NCBI GenBank assembly: GCA_034666705.1
Contig: JAXDLH010000455.1
Coordinates: 1 to 6,850, forward strand
Length of the DNA stretch: 6,850 bases
Direction of reading: 5' to 3'
DNA from: JAXDLH01 sp034666705
GTDB taxonomy: Bacteria; Chloroflexota; UBA6077; SHYK01
The notes below the pieces were generated by a model. The model made no database searches. It saw only the letters and a program-made list of their open reading frames with translations, and was not told where the DNA came from. Each line of letters starts with the position of its first letter. Position 1 is the stretch's first letter. Shown here piece after piece: positions 1-6,718 of this stretch. The translations under genes and the position numbers were made by a program.

Positions 1-23
1 CCCGGCGCGCCGCCGAGCGCGCC

Positions 24-55
24 AATTGAAGGGTCCCAGTCCATCCTCTGGACCC
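24..55 (-). terminator. Possible intrinsic terminator of the operon
   Basis: About 50 bases past the last stop, the minus strand carries GGGTCCAG (48-55), an 8-base loop (40-47) and CTGGGACCC (31-39). This makes an 8-bp GC-rich stem with one bulged base. TTCAATT follows (24-30), a short and imperfect T-rich tract, so termination is plausible but may be weak or Rho-assisted. Confidence 0.4.
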
Positions 56-89
56 GTGTCCTTGTGGCCGGTATGCGGTCGACGACGAT

Positions 90-117
90 CTGCTAGCTTC
101 CCATCTCACGCTAGCAG
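90..117. repeat. Perfect 8-bp inverted repeat overlapping the stop of the kinase-phosphatase gene
   Basis: CTGCTAGC (90-97) and GCTAGCAG (110-117) are perfect inverted copies separated by 12 bases. The right arm encodes the end of the kinase-phosphatase gene (codons 574-576) and the TGA stop lies in the loop. No T-run follows on either strand, so this is not a normal intrinsic terminator. It could stabilise the mRNA 3' end or be chance. Confidence 0.4.
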
Positions 118-1836
118 CCGCTTCACCGCGAGCATCGTGATGTCGTCGAATTGGTCCGCGTCGGCGATGTGCGCATCGAGCTCCTTCATGATGCGGTCGA
201 GCAACCCGTCTGCGGTCGGATCTACTTGTTCGACGAGGGTGAGCAACCGTTTCTCGGTGAAGAACTTGCGATTGGGATCGCGCGCATCCGTGACCCCATC
301 TGTGTAGGCGAGCAGCATATCTCCCGGGTCCAGTTGCACGCTTTCGAGGGTGTACTCGGAGCCTTCCATAATCCCTACCGCCATGCCGCTCGGAGGCAGG
401 CGACTTTTGACGCCATTTGCGCCGATGATGATCGGGGGCTCATGGCCTCCGTTTACGTACTGCAACAGACCCGTCACCGGGTCGAGGAGCCCGAAGAACA
501 GGGTGGCGAACATCCCCGTGTCGCCATGGGTCTTGGCGATGTAGTTATTCGTCTGCTCCATCGCGTTCCGGAGCGCCGTGCTGCCGGCGGTGGGGGGAAT
601 CCGCCGGCGGGCTCGTGGTGCCTCGGGACTCGGCGCTTCGCCGATGTCGAGCGCGTCGAGCCAGCGGAGCGAGGAGGGTTGCTGGGCGAAGGCGCGGATG
701 AGGCTTCGCATGAGCGCCATGAACATCGCGGGCCCTACACCCTTGTCGGCCACGTCGGCGATGACGAGCCCCACCCGACGAATGTGCTCGAGATTGAACG
801 CGTCATACCAGTCCCCGGCAACCTCTCGTGCTGGTCGGAAACGGCTCGCGAGCTCCCAGCCAGAAAGAACCGGCAGCGACTCGGGGAGGAAGCTCATCTG
901 GATCTGGCGGCCGATCTGGATGTCGCGCTCGAGCTTCTCCGAGATGCGCAGCACCTCGGTCACGCGGAGCTCCTCCACCAGTTCTCGTTCGAGTTGATGG
1001 CGCAGGCGTCGGACCCCGATGCTGGCCTCGATGCGAGCGCGCAATATGTCGGGATGGGCTGGCCCGACTAGGAAGTCATCCGCGCCCATCTCCAAGGCCT
1101 GCATGACTCCCTGCGGGTTGTCGACGGGAGAGGTGACGATAACAGTGCCAATGGCCCCTGCCTCGTTGCTTTTGAGGTAACGCAGCCACTCGAGTGGGTC
1201 CGAGATGCTCGAGTGCAGATTCAGCAGCATCGCATCGGCCGGCTGTTGACTGAGTTGTCGCAGTGCCTCCGGCAGACTATCCGCCACCATAACCTGATAA
1301 TCGCAAGTGGCGAGCATGCCGGCCGCCTGCTCACGATTGCCCGCATCATCGTCGAGTACCAGCACCCAGGGACCTTGCGGGGCTGACTTTTCGATCTGCT
1401 CGGTGCCTGACGCCACGTCTGCGGTCGGCAGGTTCACCACAAAGATGTTGCGATTGCGGTCCCCGGCGCGCTCGTACTTGAACTCGTCGACACTCTCCAT
1501 CGCAAGGAAAACACCCAGCCCTCCGAGTTCACGCTCTTCGAGCGCTTTGTCGAGATCCTGAGGCGAGGAGAGAGAGAACGGATCGAACGGCGGCGCGGTG
1601 TCTTCGACCACAATGCGCAGGGTCTTCCCGTCGTTCTCGGCGCGAAGCTGCATGTCGCCAGTCAGGCCGCCTTCGTGATAACCATGCACCACGATATTCG
1701 TGACCACTTCGTCGACCGCGAGTCGCAGCCGCGAAGCGGCGAGCTTGGAGAGATGCGCCTCGGCCGCGGCGGTTGCCAACCAGCGCGCGACCAGTTCGAG
1801 TGAGGGGAGGTCGCCAGGTACAGACAGTGCGTCCAT
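106..1836 (-). CDS. Fused anti-sigma kinase (HATPase) - pseudo-receiver - SpoIIE/RsbU-type PP2C phosphatase
   Basis: The protein has 576 residues in three domains. (1) Residues about 5-137 are an RsbW-type HATPase: N box AVDEVVTNIVVHGY (Glu43, Asn47), VEDTAPPFDP (77-86) and GGLGVFLAMESVDE (105-118), suited to phosphorylating a STAS serine. (2) Residues about 156-275 are a CheY-like receiver with acidic LDDD (161-164), but Asn206 replaces the phosphoacceptor Asp and Gly258 replaces the conserved Lys. (3) A charged, probably coiled-coil linker (277-315) leads to a PP2C domain (about 320-575) with GDWYD (Asp342), IADVADKG (Asp361), NGGHEP, YTDGVTD (Asp513) and DDIT (Asp564-Asp565), so the metal-binding aspartates are kept. 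No membrane or classical sensor domain is seen. It starts 6 bases after the second STAS stop, with AAGG overlapping that stop, which indicates translational coupling. The known CrsR and HsbR regulators carry receiver, phosphatase and kinase in that order; here the kinase is N-terminal. The cyanobacterial counterparts IcfG and Slr1861 are separate proteins. Confidence 0.9.
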   Translation of the reverse strand: MDALSVPGDLPSLELVARWLATAAAEAHLSKLAASRLRLAVDEVVTNIVVHGYHEGGLTGDMQLRAENDGKTLRIVVEDTAPPFDPFSLSSPQDLDKALEERELGGLGVFLAMESVDEFKYERAGDRNRNIFVVNLPTADVASGTEQIEKSAPQGPWVLVLDDDAGNREQAAGMLATCDYQVMVADSLPEALRQLSQQPADAMLLNLHSSISDPLEWLRYLKSNEAGAIGTVIVTSPVDNPQGVMQALEMGADDFLVGPAHPDILRARIEASIGVRRLRHQLERELVEELRVTEVLRISEKLERDIQIGRQIQMSFLPESLPVLSGWELASRFRPAREVAGDWYDAFNLEHIRRVGLVIADVADKGVGPAMFMALMRSLIRAFAQQPSSLRWLDALDIGEAPSPEAPRARRRIPPTAGSTALRNAMEQTNNYIAKTHGDTGMFATLFFGLLDPVTGLLQYVNGGHEPPIIIGANGVKSRLPPSGMAVGIMEGSEYTLESVQLDPGDMLLAYTDGVTDARDPNRKFFTEKRLLTLVEQVDPTADGLLDRIMKELDAHIADADQFDDITMLAVKRLLA

Positions 1837-1842
1837 CGTACC

Positions 1843-2178
1843 TTATCCGTCCACGGACGCCTCATCGTAGGTGTCCACAAGATAGACGCTCCGATCCACC
1901 CCGGTCTTCCGCAAGGTGTCCAGGATCTGCTCCTGCGCGCCTACGATGTAGACCTCGACAATCGCCCCCATTTTTTGCTTCGCGTACACGAGAACGCGCA
2001 CGCCCGCGCTTGCGATGTACTCCAACTCCTGGACCATCAATACCAGGCGACGCAACGGGTTTGCCGCAGCCTTCTCGACCTCGTCACGAAACTGAGGGGC
2101 GGTGGCGCCGTCGAGCTCTCCGGCGAGGGTAATCGTGGCGACGTCGCCGCTGGTTGAGCTTGAAACCGTAAGTGCCAC
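1843..2178 (-). CDS. STAS-domain anti-sigma factor antagonist, second copy
   Basis: This protein is a 111-residue single STAS domain, paralogous to the one encoded upstream of glgX. It has GDVATITLAGELDGATAP (11-28), the central LEYIASAGVRVLV (52-64) and QILDTLRKTGVDRSVYLVD (84-102). Ser57 aligns with the phosphorylated serine of SpoIIAA/RsbV; the usual preceding Asp is Ala56. The serine is kept, so switching by phosphorylation remains plausible. The start is GTG at 2178, because GGAGGAAGG sits just upstream with ideal spacing. A GTG at 2193 would add five residues and would put the ribosome site inside the gene. It lies 58 bases after glgX and 6 bases before the kinase-phosphatase gene, so this protein is the more likely direct partner of that enzyme. 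From memory it corresponds to slr1859 of the icfG cluster. Confidence 0.88.
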   Translation of the reverse strand: MALTVSSSTSGDVATITLAGELDGATAPQFRDEVEKAAANPLRRLVLMVQELEYIASAGVRVLVYAKQKMGAIVEVYIVGAQEQILDTLRKTGVDRSVYLVDTYDEASVDG

Positions 2179-2182
2179 GGGT

Positions 2183-2191
2183 CCTTCCTCC
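2183..2191 (-). promoter_or_regulatory. Strong ribosome binding site that sets the start of the second STAS gene
   Basis: On the minus strand GGAGGAAGG lies directly upstream of GTG at 2178, with 8 bases between GGAGG and the start codon. It is the best Shine-Dalgarno match in the cluster. It suggests that the second STAS protein and the gene coupled behind it are translated independently of glgX. Confidence 0.7.
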
Positions 2192-2236
2192 ACGCGCTGC
2201 AGTTCGAGTCGAGTGACGAGTTCCGCTTAGGCGCTC

Positions 2237-4372
2237 CTAGCGACCGACCAGGATGACGACTGACCGAGGGCCGACGAGGATACCGGACTGATCTGGGAGA
2301 CGTGGCTCGCTGCCCAATTCCCAGGAATCCTCCGGTGGCTGGACGCCGGTGTTGGCAAAAACGTGCCATGCAAGGTTTGGTGGGAGGGGTGGCAGGTCGA
2401 ATCCGTGCCCCGCCCAGTGCATATTCATGGCGACGTAGATGGAGTTGTCGTGCTCTGCCCCGCCCTTCGCGTGCTGACCATCCAGCATGAAGGCGATGGT
2501 CCGGCTGTTCGGGGACCAGTCGGGCCGCCACAAATGCTCGCCGTGCCAGCTAATGTCCGGGTAGCCGGAGCCGACGTAGTCCCGATGCTGGAAGTGGCCG
2601 CTGTTGCGCAGCACAGGGTGGGCACGACGAAAGGTGATACAGCGGCGAAAGAAGCGGAGCAGGTCCGCGTGCTCCTCGACAAGCGTCCAATCGAGCCAGT
2701 TCAGCTCGTTGTCGTGGCAGTACGTATTGTTGTTGCCTTGCTGGGTGCGGGCAACTTCATCGCCCATGAGGATCATCGGGACCCCCTGGCTGACCATAAG
2801 GATGGCGAGCGCGTTGCGCATCTGGCGCTGGCGCAGCTCCAGCACCGCCGAATCCTCGGTTGGGCCCTCCCAGCCGCAATTCCAGCTATTGTTGTGGTCG
2901 TCGCCGTCGTTGTTATGCTCGCCATTTGCCTCGTTGTGCTTGTCGTCGTACGAGACGAGGTCGTGCAGGGTAAAGCCGTCATGCGCGGTGATGAAGTTGA
3001 TCGAGGCAGTCGCGCCGCGAGCGGCGCCCCCGTACAGGTCCGGCGAGCCCTCGATACGCTGGGTCATCTCGGGCAGCACGGCCTCGTCGCCCTTGATAAA
3101 GCGCCGGATCGCATCGCGGTATTTGCCGTTCCATTCAGCCCAGCGCCCGTACGCAGGGAACGAGCCGACCTGGTAGAGCCCACCGGCGTCCCACGCCTCG
3201 GCAATGAGGTTGCACTTGGCGAGGATCGGATCGAAGGCGAGGGTCTCGAGCAGCGGCGGGTTGGCCAGCGGCGCTCCCTGCTCGTCTCGGCCAAGAATCG
3301 CCGCGAGGTCGAAGCGGAAGCCGTCGATGTGATACTCGGCGGCCCAGTAGCGCAGGCAATCTAGCACGAGGTTGCGGACAATTGGATTGTTGCAGTTCAG
3401 TGTGTTGCCCGTGCCGCTGAAGTTGTAGTAATAGCCCTCGGGCGTGAGCATGTAGTACGTCTGGTTGTCGACTCCCCGGAACGAGATCGTGGGCCCGCGC
3501 TCGTTGCCCTCGGCCGTGTGGTTGAACACGACGTCCAGCATGACTTCGATGCCGTTCGCGTGGAGCTCCTTGACGAGTGTCTTGAGCTCGTCGACCTGCA
3601 TGCCGAACCGCCCGGTCGCCGCGAAGCCAGCCTTAGGGGCGAAGAAGCCGACCGTGCTGTAGCCCCAGTAGTTGTAGAGCGTCTCACCCGTGAGCGGGCT
3701 GGGGCGGCTGTTGTCGAACTCGTCAAACTCGTAGATCGGCATCAGCTCAACGCAATTCACGTTGAGCTGCTTGAGGTACGGGATCTTATCGCGGATCGCC
3801 GTGAAGGTCCCGGGGTGCTTCACGCCTGACGATGGGTGGCGGGTGAAACCGCGCACGTGCATCTCGTAGATCACGAGGTCTTCGAGCGGCGTCTCGAGGG
3901 GCCGGTCCGCTTCCCAGTCGAAATCATCGAATACGAACCGCGCCCGATGCTGATAGACGTTGTTCCAGTCTGGGGGCTGGCCCCACGTGTCGCGGCCGCC
4001 GATCGCCCGGGCGTACGGGTCGAGCAGTACCTTGCTCTGGTCGAATCGGTGGCCCTGGGCAGGATCAAAGGGCCCGTCCATGCGGAACCCGTACTCGACG
4101 TTCTCCACGTCGAGGTCGAACACCAGCATTGTGAACACGTTGCCAATGCGGAACTCGGGCGGGAATGGGATCTCCACCAGGGGCTCCGGCTGGCCCTTCT
4201 CGAATAGCACTAATGAGCACGACGTTGCGAAGCGGGAGAATACGGAGAAATTGACACCACCCGGTACCAGGGTCGCGCCGAACGGGATCGGCCGGCCGGC
4301 ACGCAGCCGGTAGGTTCCGTAGGTGCGGGTCGGTTGAACGTCGACTCGCTCGATCATCGATTGCCGTACCAC
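2237..4372 (-). CDS. glgX: Glycogen debranching enzyme GlgX (isoamylase-type, GH13)
   Basis: This 711-residue enzyme hydrolyses alpha-1,6 branch points of glycogen or limit dextrin in the cytoplasm. Residues about 25-150 are a CBM48 domain (PIPFGATLVPGGVNFSVFS). The GH13 barrel follows with all four conserved regions: LDVVFNH (279-285), GFRFDLA with nucleophile Asp355, LIAEAWD with acid/base Glu392, and TAHDGFTLHDLVSYDDKHNE with His464-Asp465. The NEANGEHNNDGDDHNNSW stretch and VPMILMGDE (531-539) are typical of GlgX. The C-terminal beta domain includes DWSPNSRTIAF and YVAMNMHW, close to the isoamylase/GlgX form also found in cyanobacteria. Length is normal and no catalytic residue is missing. 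The start is GTG at 4372; an in-frame ATG at 4357 (residue 6) is equally possible because neither has a clear ribosome site. The gene begins 15 bases after the first STAS stop, so translation is probably coupled. Its position between two STAS genes ties glycogen breakdown to the partner-switching regulators. Confidence 0.95.
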   Translation of the reverse strand: MVRQSMIERVDVQPTRTYGTYRLRAGRPIPFGATLVPGGVNFSVFSRFATSCSLVLFEKGQPEPLVEIPFPPEFRIGNVFTMLVFDLDVENVEYGFRMDGPFDPAQGHRFDQSKVLLDPYARAIGGRDTWGQPPDWNNVYQHRARFVFDDFDWEADRPLETPLEDLVIYEMHVRGFTRHPSSGVKHPGTFTAIRDKIPYLKQLNVNCVELMPIYEFDEFDNSRPSPLTGETLYNYWGYSTVGFFAPKAGFAATGRFGMQVDELKTLVKELHANGIEVMLDVVFNHTAEGNERGPTISFRGVDNQTYYMLTPEGYYYNFSGTGNTLNCNNPIVRNLVLDCLRYWAAEYHIDGFRFDLAAILGRDEQGAPLANPPLLETLAFDPILAKCNLIAEAWDAGGLYQVGSFPAYGRWAEWNGKYRDAIRRFIKGDEAVLPEMTQRIEGSPDLYGGAARGATASINFITAHDGFTLHDLVSYDDKHNEANGEHNNDGDDHNNSWNCGWEGPTEDSAVLELRQRQMRNALAILMVSQGVPMILMGDEVARTQQGNNNTYCHDNELNWLDWTLVEEHADLLRFFRRCITFRRAHPVLRNSGHFQHRDYVGSGYPDISWHGEHLWRPDWSPNSRTIAFMLDGQHAKGGAEHDNSIYVAMNMHWAGHGFDLPPLPPNLAWHVFANTGVQPPEDSWELGSEPRLPDQSGILVGPRSVVILVGR

Positions 4373-4387
4373 ATCACGGTTGGCTGC

Positions 4388-4741
4388 TCACTGCACAATG
4401 GCCGCACGCCCAGCGTCGAGTGTGTCGTAGACCTGGAAGAATTTCAAGAAGCCAGTGACGGACATCGTGTCCTTCACCTCGTCGGCAACGCCGACTAGCA
4501 CAATCCGTCCGCCATTATTGGTGACCTGTCGGTACGTCGACAGGAGCATGCGGATGCCGGCGCTCGACATGTAAGGCACCTTCGCCATATCGAGCACCAT
4601 GCGGACGCCGTCCCGCGCCAACGGCAGGATCTGCTGCTGGGCAACGGGCGCGCTGTTGGTATCCAGTTCGCCGTCGAGGACCACCACAGTAACACCATCA
4701 GTCTCGCTAACCCGCACGTCCACTGTTAGCCCCGGGTCCAC
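4388..4741 (-). CDS. STAS-domain anti-sigma factor antagonist (SpoIIAA/RsbV type), first copy
   Basis: This 117-residue protein is a single STAS domain. It has the usual start pattern (VTVVVLDGELDTNSAP, residues 17-32), the central VPYMSSAGIRMLL (55-67) and the late helix EVKDTMSVTGF (88-98). Ser60 aligns with the phosphorylated serine of SpoIIAA and RsbV (DS-x-G), but the preceding Asp is Ser here. SSAG is a common variant among antagonists of this family. By family, the unphosphorylated form binds a partner (anti-sigma kinase or other regulator) and phosphorylation releases it. The probable kinase and phosphatase lie on one protein encoded 2.5 kb downstream in the same operon. The start is GTG at 4741, the first possible start after the AGE stop; a second GTG at 4723 is preceded by GGGG and is a real alternative. 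The gene lies 21 bases after the AGE gene, in the same reading frame. It corresponds, from memory, to slr1856 in the icfG cluster. Confidence 0.88.
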   Translation of the reverse strand: MDPGLTVDVRVSETDGVTVVVLDGELDTNSAPVAQQQILPLARDGVRMVLDMAKVPYMSSAGIRMLLSTYRQVTNNGGRIVLVGVADEVKDTMSVTGFLKFFQVYDTLDAGRAAIVQ

Positions 4742-4762
4742 CGCTCGGCACCACGTGTGTTC

Positions 4763-6589
4763 TTACACATTCGGCACCAGGCGGACCTTTACGTGCACCT
4801 GCTTATCGGTATTGGGCAACCTGACCGTCATCGCCTCTTTGTCGAAGTTGTCGTATTCGTCGTCATCGATCCACACCTGGTCGAGTCGCACTCGGCCAGG
4901 GGGCAGCAGGTCGGGCGCCACCCGGAGGATATTGCGCTTGAACCCCTTCGGGTAGGGCTTGAAGTGCAGCTCTAACGGCTGGTTCGTGATGAGCAGATTC
5001 GTGTACACCGCGGAGAGGTAGCACAGCTCGGTCGAGTGGTACGCGCTCATCGAGTGGCTACCCTTGAAGCGCTCGTTTCCCATCAGGTAGGGCAGCCCGT
5101 TCGCGAGCACATTGAAATAGACACCGCCGTCGTCGTGGTCCAGGAACCACGCATTGTAGAAGGACGCTGCCTCGCGGGCCTGGCGCAGGTACTCCGGTTC
5201 TTGCAGCGAGCCGTGCAGGATCAGATAGGCGAGGATCGCTTGCTCCTGCTGCCACCACGCTTTGCGATCGTGCCATACGAAGCGATGGGAGCTCTCGTCC
5301 GGTCCCCGCGTGCGCTCCACCATGTCGTACCAGCCGCCGCGCTGTTGATCGCTGCCGACGGCCGGCATCGTATCGCCGATGCGGCGGGCGTGGTCGACAT
5401 AGCTCTCCGACGAGCGCAGGTGATTGATGCGCATCAGGTTCCAGGCGATTTTCAGGTTATGGCCGACGACTGCGCGATTCTGCTGCCAGCCCCACGATTG
5501 ATCGAAGCTCCAGTCTTCATGAAACTTCTCCTGCACGAAGGGTCTATGCTTGGAGTCCGGAAAGTATTTGGTAATCATGTCAGCCGTGTAGGCCAGGAAA
5601 TCGGCGTACCGGTCTTCTCCGGTCGCCAGGTACAAGTTGATGAGATACGCTGGAGCATGGTCGCCGACGGAGTTCCAGTTCTTCCGTGCCCGGTTGGGGC
5701 CGAGCGAGTCCGCGCGCGGGTCGAGCGTCAACGGGTCGATGTGGGAGAAGTAGCCGCCCAGTTGCCGGTCAAGATAGAACCGGTCGAAGAGGTCGACGGT
5801 CTTCTCCGCGTCGTCGAGGATGCGCGGGTCGCCGGTGACACGGTAGGTCTGGACGGGACCGGCTAGCGCGTAGATTTGCTCGTACATTGGGATCGAATCG
5901 AGATCGTCGCCGAACTCCGACGTCAAGAGCTTCTGCTCACGGTTCCCACTCACCTGGATGCCGTGATACCAGTAGATGAGGTTCTCGTCCGCATCGTAGA
6001 AGCGCATGTGTTCGCGTAAGTACTCGGTACCCTTCTCGGCCGCTTCCAGAAAGCGGTCCTGCCCAGTTAGCAGATACGCGGACGCCATGCCGTACACCAT
6101 GCGGGAGATTGTGTCCGTCTCCTGCAGGTAGTCGTCCCGCTTCTTGCCGCCAGCGAGATGCAGGAACGTTCGGTACTCGTGGTAGTCGATCTCGTTGTCC
6201 GGATAACCAAACTGCCACTTCAGGTAGCTGTCTGCAATGGAGCGGATCTGGTTGATCCACCATTCCGGCTCCTCGTGGTGGTAACTGTCCGCACTCCGCC
6301 CGGGGAAGACGAGGAACTTCGCTTCGAACCGAGCCCCGGCAGTTTCCGGATAGAAGATACCGTGCGCGTACAGATACTGGCCGGGGGAAAGCAGTTCCGC
6401 CAGGCCGCCCGAGGCATCGGCGTATGGCTCCTCGATGTTGCGCGAGAACTGGGCATAGGTTGTCGGCGTGAGATGGATGCGGAACTCGCGGCCATCACTG
6501 GTCTTGAGATCAAAGTATTTCTCTGTCCGGCTGAATTGCATCACGTAGCCGGCGATGGTATCCGAGTAGGTAAACCCCAGGTCGCTCAT
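4763..6589 (-). CDS. AGE-family (N-acylglucosamine 2-epimerase-like) sugar epimerase/isomerase with extra terminal domains
   Basis: The protein has 608 residues and is probably cytoplasmic, with no signal peptide or membrane helix. Residues about 110-530 look like the (alpha/alpha)6 barrel of AGE/cellobiose 2-epimerase/RnBP proteins. Repeated helix motifs of the type AYLLTGQDRFLEAAEKG are visible, as are the family landmarks VGDHAPAYL (His311), VVGHNLKIAW (His377), AWWQQEQAILA (443-453) and FKGSHSMSAYH (His518). The histidines fit the positions used by AGE-type enzymes as acid/base residues, so catalytic activity is likely, but the substrate cannot be told. Residues 1-105 form a beta-rich, possibly OB-like domain (GYVMQF, DGREFRIHLT, GIFYPE). 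Residues about 535-608 form a second beta-rich tail with an acidic DDDEYDNFD stretch. The protein is about 200 residues longer than a plain AGE enzyme. The ATG at 6589 is chosen because AAAGGCGGG lies just upstream; an earlier in-frame ATG at 6646 has no such site. It is the first gene of the cluster and resembles, from memory, slr1855 of the cyanobacterial icfG locus. Confidence 0.85.
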   Translation of the reverse strand: MSDLGFTYSDTIAGYVMQFSRTEKYFDLKTSDGREFRIHLTPTTYAQFSRNIEEPYADASGGLAELLSPGQYLYAHGIFYPETAGARFEAKFLVFPGRSADSYHHEEPEWWINQIRSIADSYLKWQFGYPDNEIDYHEYRTFLHLAGGKKRDDYLQETDTISRMVYGMASAYLLTGQDRFLEAAEKGTEYLREHMRFYDADENLIYWYHGIQVSGNREQKLLTSEFGDDLDSIPMYEQIYALAGPVQTYRVTGDPRILDDAEKTVDLFDRFYLDRQLGGYFSHIDPLTLDPRADSLGPNRARKNWNSVGDHAPAYLINLYLATGEDRYADFLAYTADMITKYFPDSKHRPFVQEKFHEDWSFDQSWGWQQNRAVVGHNLKIAWNLMRINHLRSSESYVDHARRIGDTMPAVGSDQQRGGWYDMVERTRGPDESSHRFVWHDRKAWWQQEQAILAYLILHGSLQEPEYLRQAREAASFYNAWFLDHDDGGVYFNVLANGLPYLMGNERFKGSHSMSAYHSTELCYLSAVYTNLLITNQPLELHFKPYPKGFKRNILRVAPDLLPPGRVRLDQVWIDDDEYDNFDKEAMTVRLPNTDKQVHVKVRLVPNV

Positions 6590-6592
6590 GCA

Positions 6593-6601
6593 CCCGCCTT
6601 T
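6593..6601 (-). promoter_or_regulatory. Ribosome binding site deciding the start of the AGE-family gene
   Basis: On the minus strand AAAGGCGGG ends a few bases before the ATG at 6587-6589, with 7 bases between its AGG and the start codon. This supports the ATG at 6589 over the upstream in-frame ATG at 6646 and removes a 19-residue extension that has no counterpart in the expected domain. Confidence 0.6.
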
Positions 6602-6718
6602 CTCGACGGAGGTAGATATGGGCAGCTTCGATGCAGGTCTTCCCATGCCCGGCCATTCCCCGCCGCAGCAGCTCAGGCCCCAACAGTGTATTCGGCAGTT
6701 GACCGCTCTCGTGTAAGG

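Noticed and set aside
151..1071. 306-codon open frame on the plus strand
   Set aside because: It lies wholly opposite the kinase-phosphatase gene, whose motifs are clear. Its translation shows no recognisable domain and is what high GC third positions produce on the opposite strand.
2932..2991. Asn/Asp/His-rich low-complexity segment in GlgX
   Set aside because: This stretch (residues about 461-495) contains the catalytic His-Asp and the normal NEANGE-type loop of GlgX proteins.
2363..3364. 333-codon open frame on the plus strand with a hydrophobic Val-rich stretch
   Set aside because: It is antisense to glgX. The Val/Ile run mirrors the Asn/Asp-rich stretch of GlgX, so it is not a real membrane segment.
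5036..5866. 276-codon open frame on the plus strand
   Set aside because: It is antisense to the AGE-family gene, has no recognisable motif and lacks a convincing ribosome site.
6590..6646. N-terminal extension of the AGE protein from the ATG at 6646
   Set aside because: No ribosome site precedes that ATG, whereas AAAGGCGGG precedes the ATG at 6589, and the 19 extra residues do not look like part of the domain.
6645..6656. Imperfect palindrome ATGCCCGGCCAT upstream of the AGE gene, considered as an operator
   Set aside because: It has one mismatched pair and arms that do not extend, and no convincing -35/-10 pair was found in the 129-base gap (6590-6718). Chance is likely in GC-rich DNA.
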